Assembly (NCBI GenBank): GCA_002811645.1
Contig: PDIP01000073.1
Location: 109,013-173,012 of the forward strand
Length of the DNA: 64,000 nucleotides
From: Corallochytrium limacisporum
Lineage: Eukaryota > Opisthokonta
Reading direction: 5' to 3'
Position 1 is the first letter of the stretch. Each line of letters starts with the position of its first letter. The position numbers and the translations under genes are program-made. The notes below the pieces were generated by a model. It was not told where the DNA came from, did not search any database, and worked only from the letters and a program-made list of their open reading frames with translations. Shown piece by piece: positions 41,045 to 49,939 of the stretch.

Positions 41045-41380
41045 ATGCAGCAGGTACAGAGGAATCTTTTGGGCGTGGCATTGTGCAGTGCCAATCCTGA
41101 CACTGGCTTCTACCGTACTGGTCACTGCCACTGAGGAGTTGAAGACTGTGGCAAGCACGTGATCTGTAGCAAGTTGACAAAGCAGGTCAGGGACTTCACT
41201 AGATACACGGGGGAACCTGCTCCCCTTCGAGGTAAGTGTCTCTGTGCAGACCGCTGGGCAGAGGCAGAGCGCGCCGCGGTTGCACCTCATGTTTTTCTGG
41301 AGGCATGCAATGAGAAGGTGCTGGAAACCAACCGTTTGGATGTGCTCAGAAAGTATGCAGTCACTAAAGAACAGAAATGA
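41045..41380 (+). pseudogene. DUF2237 gene broken by an in-frame TGA and an internal deletion
   Basis: From an ATG at 41045 the frame reads MQQVQRNLLGVALCSANPD, then TGFYRTGHCH, then TGA (41132-41134). Without leaving the frame it continues GVEDCGKHVICSKLTKQVRD, KCLCADRWAEAERAAVAPHV and ends LDVLRKYAVTKEQK, TGA at 41378. This follows the DUF2237 pattern: N-[VL]-G-PL---TGF-RDG-C-TGPEDVG-H-VC, then WCLCA-RW-EA---G-AP-V, then a late L-RYA. The stop falls where the family has the T of TGPED. The conserved STPRPEYGFPGLKPGD stretch between the two halves is also missing, leaving EPAPLRG. TGA ends other genes here, so recoding is unlikely. DUF2237 has no established function. An AATAAA follows at 41397-41402. 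Confidence 0.75.
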
Positions 41381-41396
41381 GTAAACGCTGGTACAC

Positions 41397-41402
41397 AATA
41401 AA
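41397..41402 (+). terminator. Candidate polyadenylation signal after DUF2237 remnant
   Basis: An exact AATAAA lies 16 bases beyond the terminal TGA of the broken DUF2237 gene, suggesting the 3' end of the old gene is still present. The hexamer alone is weak evidence. Confidence 0.4.
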
Positions 41403-41447
41403 GAATCTAGCAAAAATCGTTATGTAGCAGACTAAATCAAGAGCATA

Positions 41448-42707
41448 TTACACGACAATCCGCTTTTCTTCCCCCGGGGACTCATCGATCTCAGCGTGTT
41501 CCTTGATCGCCGCGATCACGTGATGATGTGGGTGGTGGTGGTGGCTGCTATGATCTGTCTCCGTGAGGACGTGCTTGAAGTCAAGGTACCGATTGCGGTA
41601 GTACTCGTTCTCACTTATCTTTTTGTCGACCTCTGCCCACTGCTCCAGGGTCCACTGCGTGGCCTGGTAGGCCTCAATCCAACTGTACTCTTGACGGAGC
41701 TGGATCTCACCGTTCTTGTTGGCATCCGCAAGGTCTACGTAGTATTGCTCGTAGTTGGTGATCCACGGCAGAGAAGTCAAATGGTTGTACAAATAGACGC
41801 GAACACCCGGGTTGTAAACAGGAGCCATGGATGGAGCATAATTGAGCACACCTACGATCTCATGGTTCTTCTCAAGCAGGAAATACTCGTCTTTGTGCAG
41901 ATGGCTGAATACCTGCACCATCACTGTGTCTTTGTACTCAGCGATAATATCGATATACTCTCTGTGACAATTCGGATACCACAGATGGTGGGGCCCGAGA
42001 TGACCCGAAATGTAGACACCGCGTCCCTTCTCCTTCGCATCCTTGAGCACATCCCGCAGCCATTGCATCTGCAGATGACCGGCACTCTTCTTGTGATTGC
42101 AACCCTTGGTAGACTCATTGAAAGCAACAAAGTAGACAGTGTTCAGAGCCACGGCAGTGACTTTATCCGGCAATTCCCGGGCGTAGTAACCCCCCCGAAT
42201 GAATTTGGTCAGCTCTTCCTTGCTAAGGAAGGGTGAAAAGATGTCGGCTAGCTCCAACAGCATCTCATTAGGGCCTTCGCCAAGCTGGTTCAGTGGCCAC
42301 AAATCGTAGTTGCCAATGGACGGGATTACGGGAACACTTGGGAAGGCAGAGTGGATTTTTTTAGCCACCTTGCGGATCTCTTGCACGACTTCGTGGTGTT
42401 TCCTCGGCTTAGACTCATCCGTGTCGTGGCGAGAGCTGTCTCCGGTCCACATGATGAATTGGGGGGTCTCAAGCTCATCCGCAACAACGTCAAGAAGAGT
42501 GTCGATCAGTTTCCACGGCGCGTCGCAAGTGCGGCTTCCGAACTGGCCAGCCACTCCCTGCCCCCGGTGGCAGTCGCGTGAAATGCGGGAGGCTGGTTTG
42601 TAGTGCTTATCCAAATGTGCATCGCCGAGATGCAAGAAAGAATGCACTGTGCCGTGTCCAGCGACGAGCGGCAGAAGTGCGCTGAGGAAAATAATGGATA
42701 CGTGCAT
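41448..42707 (-). CDS. Secreted/vacuolar metallophosphoesterase, SMPDL3/endopolyphosphatase-like
   Basis: A 419-residue protein with a clear signal peptide (MHVSIIFLSALLPLVAGHG), then a calcineurin-like metallophosphoesterase domain. Metal motifs in order: HLGDAHLD (D-x-H), MWTGDSSRHD (GD), SIGNYDLWPLNQLGEGPNE (Asn of the GN[HN]D site), YISGHLGPHH (GH) and VFSHLHKDEYF (usually GHxHxD, here Ser for Gly). The C-terminal part (LYNHLTSLPWITNYEQYYVDL, YSWIEAYQ) matches the acid sphingomyelinase-like phosphodiesterase / Ppn1 family. TGDSSRHD is closest to Ppn1-type endopolyphosphatases, which cut polyphosphate in the vacuole. SMPDL3 enzymes hydrolyse nucleotides. There is no N-terminal membrane anchor as in yeast Ppn1 and no saposin domain. 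The tail is His-rich. Substrate is uncertain. ATG at 42707. Confidence 0.82.
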   Translation of the reverse strand: MHVSIIFLSALLPLVAGHGTVHSFLHLGDAHLDKHYKPASRISRDCHRGQGVAGQFGSRTCDAPWKLIDTLLDVVADELETPQFIMWTGDSSRHDTDESKPRKHHEVVQEIRKVAKKIHSAFPSVPVIPSIGNYDLWPLNQLGEGPNEMLLELADIFSPFLSKEELTKFIRGGYYARELPDKVTAVALNTVYFVAFNESTKGCNHKKSAGHLQMQWLRDVLKDAKEKGRGVYISGHLGPHHLWYPNCHREYIDIIAEYKDTVMVQVFSHLHKDEYFLLEKNHEIVGVLNYAPSMAPVYNPGVRVYLYNHLTSLPWITNYEQYYVDLADANKNGEIQLRQEYSWIEAYQATQWTLEQWAEVDKKISENEYYRNRYLDFKHVLTETDHSSHHHHPHHHVIAAIKEHAEIDESPGEEKRIVV

Positions 42708-43681
42708 TGCGAACAGCGTGTTCTCGACGTGCCTGAGTACCTGTGCGACTAAGGCATCTCCCTTGATGTAGTTTCTAATTCAGACGAATCAGAAATACCT
42801 TTTCCGCCGGAGTGGCTGTCTATCCATGCGAATCGTCAACTGCGAATCGGCAGAGTGCCAGCTCTGCGTTCTGATTCATTCTGTCGCGCATTCACTCGTT
42901 CTCCAGTTTGTACCCCTGTCGGCACACAGATGCGCAAGTGTTTTCCAATTCACATCCCCAGAACCCCAACTCCTTGATATCCTTGCGCGGTTGTGTACCA
43001 CAAGTGCGAGGAGCTCCTCCTTGGGAGATTTCTTACACGGTGTTACAAATCCTATGGGTTGCGCATTGAGCATTTCACGGTGTTGCCGCATGATGAATGA
43101 AAACTTGGATGGTTTGGCGTGCGTTGACCATTCCTGTGTGAATATGGCTGGCTGGTATGATCCCGTCACCGGTACCGAGGGGTGAAGGGTACACAGAGAG
43201 CATGCGGTAATTGCAGAACGTTCAGTATTGCAAAGCCCTGTTTTCACTTCGAGTCGGAGTCGTTGAGTACAAATAGTTTCATAGTGAGATTTCGTTCTTC
43301 TAGCTAACGTGTTTCACTTGGAAGGGACCATTTTCCATTTAATATACGGAGAGGACTTCCGCACTCTTGATTGAAATATTGTCTGGTACATTCACTATGG
43401 AAACGACGGCAGCAGCTATTGCATGGAGAGGGAAGCAGATTGCAGGGGGTCTCCGCGCCAGAATTTCAAAACCTGAGGACTTGGGGGGTGGGTTGGGCAC
43501 AGAGGTCTTTAGGTCATTGGAGCCTCGGATGTCCTCCTTATGCGATGCCGTCGCGGAATTTGGCTACATGAGGACCCGCTTATATTTAGAAGGACGAACT
43601 AATATAAATAATCCGCATTGTTCTTATAACGATCTGTCAATTTCCAGTGTTAATACCCGGTTCCTGTAACGTTTGCGAAGT
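42708..43681. other. Shared upstream region of metallophosphoesterase and kinesin genes
   Basis: About 970 bp between divergent genes, so both promoters should be here. Frames on both strands (up to 123 codons) are unrecognised. The kinesin frame is open a little further, to a TTG at 43673, but there is no upstream ATG in that stretch. Confidence 0.5.
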
Positions 43682-46054
43682 ATGACAGCCCCGTCGTGTA
43701 TAGCAGTGGCCGTACGAGTTCGGCCACTGAAGCCGAGTGATCCCGACGCAGGTCGGCACGTCTGGGATATTCAGGGCAGACAATTGAGCCTGATCTTGGA
43801 AGATTCTGGTGGGCGTAGCAATACCTTCCACGCAAATCACGTCTACGGTCCGGAGTCCCAGACTGACAAGATTTACCAGGAGCTAGCGTCTCCGATTGTA
43901 GAAGGATCTCTCGAGGGTTTCAACGGCACTATTTTTGCTTATGGTCAGACATCATCTGGTAAGACTCATACTATGCATGGTAACCCGGAATGCCCCGGTA
44001 TCACGATCAAAGCTCTGCGTCATATATTTCAACTCACGGCCGCCTCTCAGGATAGGGAATATTTGCTCCGTGTGTCGTACATGGAAATTTATAATGAAAA
44101 TATCCGCGATTTGCTAGAGCCTAGAAACAGCAGGAATCTAAAGATCAGCGAGAACTATCAGCGTGAAGTTCAGGTTTCAAATCTAACTGAACGCGTGGTT
44201 AGTAACCCTTTGGAAGCTATGGAGACCATTCGCGCAGGAGAGGTGAACCGGACCTTCGGAGAGACAAACATGAACGAGCGGTCCAGTCGTGCCCACACCA
44301 TCTTCCGCATTGTTGTAGAGAGCAGAAAGGTGTCTGAAGGCACCACTGACAAAGGCGCTGTGCGAATGTCATCTTTGAGTTTGGTTGATCTTGCTGGTAG
44401 CGAACGTGTCAGTCTGACTGGTGCAGAGGGCGAGCGCTTGAAGGAAGGTCAGCATATTAACAAATCGCTCCTTGCGCTGGGTCGGGTTATTTCGAGGCTG
44501 GCTGAGAAGGCCTCTTTTATCCCTTACCGGGATTCTAAGATCACCCGTATCTTACAAAACTCTCTCGGCGGCAATGCTCGCACGGCCGTCATCTGCACCG
44601 TCAATCCAAAGCCATGCTTTGTCGACGAGAGTGTGTCGACACTCAAATTTGCGAGTCGGGCCATGAGCATTGAGAATAGACCGACCATCAATGAAGTCGA
44701 GACCGAGGGTGCAATGATCCGTCGGTACCGCAAGGAAATCGATGCACTCAAGAAGCGCATCAATGAACTGGAGGGAGGGTCCGTCATCGAGAGTGACAGC
44801 ATCGACTGCGCAAGTGGGGAATCCAATACTGACAAAGATGCTGAAGTCCCAGACATGGATGCAGAGGAAGAGATTACCTTCAATAAGGAGCGACTCCGTC
44901 AACTCACCCGGGCCCTTGTGGGAGGCACCTTGGGCAACCGGTCGTGTGCTGGCGGCACCTCTGGTGACAAGGTCCTGGACCGACGAATTACCATTGGGCC
45001 CGGCACCCTTCCGCAGCTATCACCGAGTTTCTTCGAACCGAAACGTCTCCCGACAGCCGAAAACTTGGAGCATCTTGGTTCCATTGAACATTTTGAGCGC
45101 ATGAAGCGTGAAAGCGATGAGCACATAAGCGATCTCCTTGCCAAGATAAGTGAACAAAAGGAGGACTTGTTGACGGCCTCCCAGCGCATCAACCAAGAGA
45201 AAAGTGAACGGAAACTACTGAAACAGAAGGTATCTGCTCTGGAGGCACGTTGCAGTGCACTGCACTCCGATCTGGAGGCTGTAAAGCAGCAGGGTGCCCC
45301 TATCGCCGCTGTTGTCGACGTACCGAAGGTGGAGGATGACTCTGCAGCCCTGAAGGTGGCACAGGCAGGTATGCAGCTGAAGCAAAACGAGCTGACGCAT
45401 GAAGTCAACGTCTTGCGCGTGCGCTGCAGCGATCTCGAATCCAACCTGGCCAAGGCCAAAGAGAACGCTGCCTCCATGCACAGGAATGCTCAACAACAGG
45501 GCGAGGAGATGCTCAAACGTGAGGAACAGGTTCAAGAGCTCAAAGACATGATAACAGAGTGGAAGAAAGGATATGCAGATCTCAAAAGCGAGCTCGAAGA
45601 AAGGACTGCAATTTCCGAAAAGACAATTTCTGTTCTTAAGTCTGAGGTTAAGCATAAGGAGGACAAGCTCACGGAACACCGCGGATTTCTAGAGCTGGGT
45701 CGGGACCGGATTCTTGAACTGGAATCCACCATCAATGAACTTGAACAGAAAGCTCCGGCGGAGACGCCGACCCTCATAACGGAGGAACGGGCTATCCAGA
45801 CCGAAGGAACTGCGGCAGAGATGCGAGAAATGCACACGCAAACAGATCAGCAAGAGAAGACAACCGAAAATGACCCTGTGGTCCAACAGCTGAAGGCTGA
45901 GAATGCCGAGCTCCTGTCGGAGACTCATCGACTGCAGAAGGTACAGAAGAGCCTGAGTACAAAGGTTACCAATCTGAAAGTAAAGCTGCAGAATCGCCAA
46001 AATGGTGAGACCGCGCTTTCAAGGGGACCTCTGTCCGAAGTTCAACAAAACTGA
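43682..46054 (+). CDS. Kinesin-7 (CENP-E-like) motor protein
   Basis: A 790-residue N-terminal kinesin. The motor domain starts at once (AVAVRVRPLKPSD) and spans about residues 4-335. Motifs: P-loop GQTSSGKTHT (residues 88-97), EYLLRVSYMEIYNENIRDLL, switch I NERSSRAHTIFR, switch II VDLAGSE, and HINKSLLALGRVI. Several stretches match CENP-E closely (LRVSYMEIYNE-I-DLL, GTIFAYGQT-SGKT), so kinesin-7 is the best class. Switch I normally reads SSRSH; here the second Ser is Ala. A linker rich in acidic and polar residues leads to a coiled coil from about residue 460 to near the end (a dimerising rod). It is far shorter than metazoan CENP-E. Kinesin-7 members act in chromosome congression or plus-end transport. 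The ATG at 43682 is chosen over the TTG nine bases upstream. Confidence 0.9.
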   Translation: MTAPSCIAVAVRVRPLKPSDPDAGRHVWDIQGRQLSLILEDSGGRSNTFHANHVYGPESQTDKIYQELASPIVEGSLEGFNGTIFAYGQTSSGKTHTMHGNPECPGITIKALRHIFQLTAASQDREYLLRVSYMEIYNENIRDLLEPRNSRNLKISENYQREVQVSNLTERVVSNPLEAMETIRAGEVNRTFGETNMNERSSRAHTIFRIVVESRKVSEGTTDKGAVRMSSLSLVDLAGSERVSLTGAEGERLKEGQHINKSLLALGRVISRLAEKASFIPYRDSKITRILQNSLGGNARTAVICTVNPKPCFVDESVSTLKFASRAMSIENRPTINEVETEGAMIRRYRKEIDALKKRINELEGGSVIESDSIDCASGESNTDKDAEVPDMDAEEEITFNKERLRQLTRALVGGTLGNRSCAGGTSGDKVLDRRITIGPGTLPQLSPSFFEPKRLPTAENLEHLGSIEHFERMKRESDEHISDLLAKISEQKEDLLTASQRINQEKSERKLLKQKVSALEARCSALHSDLEAVKQQGAPIAAVVDVPKVEDDSAALKVAQAGMQLKQNELTHEVNVLRVRCSDLESNLAKAKENAASMHRNAQQQGEEMLKREEQVQELKDMITEWKKGYADLKSELEERTAISEKTISVLKSEVKHKEDKLTEHRGFLELGRDRILELESTINELEQKAPAETPTLITEERAIQTEGTAAEMREMHTQTDQQEKTTENDPVVQQLKAENAELLSETHRLQKVQKSLSTKVTNLKVKLQNRQNGETALSRGPLSEVQQN

Positions 46055-46160
46055 GGTCACTTCTCTATTTCACATCCATATCATGACGTTCATATAATTC
46101 AAAAACAACCATCTGACAAAACGCTTCCGTCACTTGTAAACGACTATTCATTGATTGAAC

Positions 46161-47972
46161 TCATTCGCCATCTATCTTGCGGCGCTTACTCTCAGCATCA
46201 TCGTCAATCGCCAATGCACCCTCAGGACCCATGCCCTTCATGAGCGCAATTACCGCCGTCATATTGTCACAGCCAGATCCGTCTCCGTGTGTGTTTGGAG
46301 CCATGCACTTCAAGAATAACTGCTCACAAACGTCAACAAGATCCTGATTACCCACCTTGCGTTCCTTTGCGAGCTCTTTCAGTTTCTCCGACACATAGTC
46401 CACGGTTTCCTGACTTGTGAGTGAGTTCCATATTCCGTCACATGCAATGATAAGGAACTCATCTTCATCAGTTAGTGTTTTGATCTCGACATCCGGTAGA
46501 GCGGTAATCATTTGTTCCTCTGGAGGTAGTTCGGCATTCTTCTTGTACATCATGTCACCAATGGCACGACTCAGGTTGAGATTGTTATTTACCCTGCCAT
46601 CCAAGCTCACCTTACCACCAGCCCTCTCGATTCGACGAGTCTCTTCCTCGCTTTCCGGTTTGTGATCAAAACTTAAGTCAATTGCAGTTCCTCCTCGGCA
46701 TAGCACTGCTCGTGAATCTCCTGCATTGGCCACATATATCACACCCTCACGTATAATCGCTGCAACCGCAGTGGTGCCGCTCTCGTAGCCTGGCCCAGTC
46801 TCGTCTTCACTGCCCACGGGAAACAGATGAATGTCCTCCTCTTCCTCACTGGAACTGGTCTCGTGGTCCGGGTCTCCCTTGGCCTCCAATTCAGCATCCT
46901 CTGCACTAACATTGGGTCCTTCCTTCTCCGCACTTTCCTGATCTGCGCTTCCCTTCTCTAAGTTTCCCTGATCTGCATTTTCCTGTTCTGCATTTTCCTG
47001 TTCTGCATTTTCCTGTTCTGCATTTTCCTGTTCTGCATTTTCCTGTTCTGCATTTTCCTGTTCTGCATTTTCCTGTTCTGCATTTTCCTGTTCTGCATTT
47101 TCCTGTTCTGCATTTTCCTGTTCTGCATTTTCCTGTTCTGCATTTTCCTGTTCTGCATTTTCCTGTTCTGCATTTTCCTGTTCTGCATTTTCCTGTTCTG
47201 CATTTTCCTGATCCGCACTTCCCTGATCCGCACCTCCCTTGCCCTCGTTTTCCTTCTCTGCCACATTCTGGACCTCGCTGGAAGCAGTGACCTCCCCTTC
47301 AGCATTCACTGCTCTTTCGTCGCCCTGGCCATCGGGGGAGTCAGTGTTCATTTCCTCACCCGAGTGGTTCGGTTCGTTGGTGCCTCCGTGGACGCCCAAT
47401 TCGTCTTCGTCGAACGCAATCTTCAAGCCTGTCTGTGCTTCAATCTCACGGAGCAAAGATTGCGTCCGTTGCATCATACGTCGCCGGTTGTCTTCCGGTG
47501 ACGAGGAATCGTCTTGATCATTGCTGCCAAAACGGATCCTGAAGGCACGACCGCTGCCGGAGCCGCCACCTTCACTGTCCTTTTCATCGTCTTCGTCTTC
47601 GTCCTCTCCTGGGAATTTGAAGTCCTTGAGCTGATCCAATTCTTTCTTACCCTCCGGAGCATCCAAGAGTACATCCAGTTTCAAGAATGCGCGCTTCATT
47701 GCCGCATCTATTGTGGCGTCCTCTTTGCCCAATTCCTCATCAATAATGTCAGCCATGTGCTTTGCACAATACTGTGCTACTTCCTTGCCTCCATGACCAT
47801 CGAATACAGCCAAGAGGGCGTCCTTTCCACCACAGAGGGTCTTCACGCAGTGCGCATCTTCCATGCCCTTTCTCCATCCTTGCATGCCAGCTGCACCATA
47901 CTGGTAATTTGTGATTACTCCCTTATCGATCTCAACAAGATCCCTCGCGGGCTTCGATCGGAAAGCGCCCAT
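46161..47972 (-). CDS. PPM1G: PPM1G-like PP2C phosphatase with repetitive acidic insert
   Basis: A 603-residue PP2C phosphatase. The N terminus MGAFRSKP begins with a likely N-myristoylation Gly. PPM motifs: YGAAGMQGWRKGMEDAH, AVFDGHGGKEVAQYCAKHMA, SGTTAVAAIIREG, VANAGDSRAVL, GGKVSLDGRVN-NLNLSRAIGD, LPPEEQMITALPDVE, IIACDGIWN and GSGCDNMT. As in PP2C-gamma (PPM1G) of animals and plants, a long acidic insert splits the domain (about residues 110-380), and the C terminus is basic (ESKRRKIDG). PPM1G is a nuclear phosphatase acting in pre-mRNA splicing and histone H2A/H2B exchange. The insert contains a block of fifteen AEQEN pentapeptides encoded by identical 15-bp units, flanked by variant copies. 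ATG at 47972. Convergent with the kinesin gene, 106 bp apart. Confidence 0.92.
   Translation of the reverse strand: MGAFRSKPARDLVEIDKGVITNYQYGAAGMQGWRKGMEDAHCVKTLCGGKDALLAVFDGHGGKEVAQYCAKHMADIIDEELGKEDATIDAAMKRAFLKLDVLLDAPEGKKELDQLKDFKFPGEDEDEDDEKDSEGGGSGSGRAFRIRFGSNDQDDSSSPEDNRRRMMQRTQSLLREIEAQTGLKIAFDEDELGVHGGTNEPNHSGEEMNTDSPDGQGDERAVNAEGEVTASSEVQNVAEKENEGKGGADQGSADQENAEQENAEQENAEQENAEQENAEQENAEQENAEQENAEQENAEQENAEQENAEQENAEQENAEQENAEQENAEQENADQGNLEKGSADQESAEKEGPNVSAEDAELEAKGDPDHETSSSEEEEDIHLFPVGSEDETGPGYESGTTAVAAIIREGVIYVANAGDSRAVLCRGGTAIDLSFDHKPESEEETRRIERAGGKVSLDGRVNNNLNLSRAIGDMMYKKNAELPPEEQMITALPDVEIKTLTDEDEFLIIACDGIWNSLTSQETVDYVSEKLKELAKERKVGNQDLVDVCEQLFLKCMAPNTHGDGSGCDNMTAVIALMKGMGPEGALAIDDDAESKRRKIDGE
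46981..47205 (-). repeat. Coding minisatellite: 15 identical 15-bp units in PPM1G
   Basis: On the plus strand the unit is TCCTGTTCTGCATTT, repeated fifteen times with no mismatch (225 bp). Degenerate copies flank it on both sides, for example TCCTGATCCGCACTT at 47206-47220 and CCCTGATCTGCATTT at 46966-46980. On the coding strand it gives repeated AEQEN. The unit length is a multiple of three, so copy-number change keeps the frame. Confidence 0.97.
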
Positions 47973-49939
47973 CTTGGTTTTGTGTCTAATGTGTTCTCTT
48001 ATTAATTAAGTAACGATTTCACTGCCTTCCATGGCGGTCGAATTTCGAACTGCTTTCAGAACCTTTAAGAACTATTAACCTTAAGTCATTATTGAGAAAA
48101 GAACCTCCCATTTCTTGTAATCTTCGTACCCCTTTGGAAATACGTATGCTCTGATCTTAACAAATTGCATACTGCGATGACTTCAGATGATACAGAGCGC
48201 TCCATCGAGGAATCTGGGGTGAAACTTATGAAAGTTCGGTAAATTCAAACCAGGACCAGCAGCACTAGGTACATTTCTGACTTTCTAGGAAAAACAACCG
48301 CCAAACCCACCACCCACACACAAAATGATGCTGAGACCGGGTGCTGCCGGCCATAGCTTTGGAATAGTCCCGCGCTCAAGGGATGCCAGGACAGTCAGGA
48401 GGGGCGAGGTGACACATCGCATAGTGAATGTGCTGCGCTTACTCCGCCATAGAGAATAACAATGGGAAAAAAAAACAAAAAGTGTTCTCAGAGGGGCCTC
48501 CCAGGATGGAATAAGCACAGCGAGGTGTATGGAATATGGCTGCAAACACGAACTCTCTCGGTAGACCTACCTACCACGCACTGTGCAAGTGGAGGCTTCC
48601 TCCTGCTTAACCAACTGCCGATCAAATTGGTGTCGGCTCTTCTTGCGTTCGTTCGGTGAGGCCTTCCGGTATGGTCACGAACTGGTCATGCGCAGTCCTG
48701 CGCGTTCGGAGCTCTGCCGAAACAAGAGCACATACGGATGTAGATCGTTCTGCAGTTGCCCGCCTACTTTGGTACGCAACTGTACACATTCCTCCTTGGT
48801 AGTCAGCCGGTTCACCATTATTTCAATTGGTTGTCCACTAGGACTGCGGAAAATGGCAAAGGCGCCAGACCTACTGCACATGCTCAAATAAATGATTGAA
48901 AAAAATTTGCAAATAGAGGGCAACTGTCGGCCGGCCAAAGGAATACATGTGCCGCTGTCGAGGTGCGTGTCGTAAGAAGTGGTATTTCGCCGTTTGACCG
49001 CGCTGAAGAATAAGACTGCCGTGTGGGTGATCTGGACGCAGCAAGTCTTGTTCTGATGGAGCCATGCCAGACAAAAAGAAATCCAACACTGAGGTGGTAA
49101 AATATCAGGTTCTTGGCCACATGCTCCTAAAGGAATGTGATAGCGAAATGCGTCCAGATGTCCACTTTGGCCAGGCCGTTGCGGAATGGCCGACGTGCGC
49201 AATTCAACTCAATGCTGGGTGCAGGATCGTCTTGCGTCTGAATAAACCTAGGTTGGGACCTCCCGGAGTCTGCGTATTGGTGACCCTCCGAGTTGGGGCA
49301 AAATTGAAAAAGTGTATGCGTCCAACATCCGTATTTCCAAAAGCGAGTGATTGCTGAGCTCTGTCTATTGGAGAACGGACGGATCCCAACCAACCCTCGT
49401 GATTGGCAGGTCCTCAGTATGTGACTAGCTGGAGTGTCGAGGCTTTCCTACGAGAGCCAAGTGGATCCGAGTCTAATCAATCAATACAATTCCGCATGGA
49501 AATTGCCCACCAACACAGCCAGGAGTCGCCCACACCTACTTGATTCAAGAGTTTGGGATCCCGGTGCCCTTCTTTGAAGTATGGTGGTGGTTGGAGAGAA
49601 GCGGAGGTGGCAATAGGCCCCTGCAGCGTTGGCCCTTGCCGGGACTCTGCCGATCACCCTCGCAACAAGCCACGCAAGCGCTGGAAAGGGCTGCCGGCTC
49701 GGTATCTCATGAGTCCGGTCCGCCAAAAAAAAAAAGGGTGGGTACCCAACAAAGGGAAACAAGCAAGACTTCGATTGCCGGCGGTTCAGAAAGTCCGGAG
49801 AAAATGAGAAGTCTGCGACATATCAGGAGGGTACTTGCAGCTGGTTGGGCAAGTTGTGGATCGCTCGGCGAGCGGGTCAAAAGGGGGAAAAGGAGGTGGG
49901 CCATCCAATGCGATGGGGCACAATATCAATTAACGGAGG
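47973..49939. other. 2-kb intergenic region, PPM1G promoter side
   Basis: The left end is the PPM1G upstream region. No intact gene is seen. Short frames (up to 175 codons, for example 48675-49202 - and 49540-49995 +) lack motifs I recognise. The right end runs into the decayed PPP4R4-like gene. Its missing N-terminal half should lie here if it was ever complete, but I could not find it. Confidence 0.5.

Noticed and set aside
41132..41134. TGA as selenocysteine codon in the DUF2237 remnant
   Set aside because: The family has Thr, not Cys, at this position, a conserved segment is also missing, and TGA is the normal stop of several genes here.
41232..41249. Possible 18-nt mini-intron (GTAAGT ... 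CAG) in the DUF2237 remnant
   Set aside because: The segment encodes KCLCAD, which aligns with the conserved CLCA of DUF2237, so it is coding. Removing it would also not cure the upstream TGA.
46966..47220. CRISPR-like array
   Set aside because: Units are directly abutting 15-mers without spacers, inside a phosphatase coding frame of a eukaryote.
46958..47305. Repetitive minus-strand frame with KMQNR repeats
   Set aside because: It is the shadow of the PPM1G minisatellite read in another frame.
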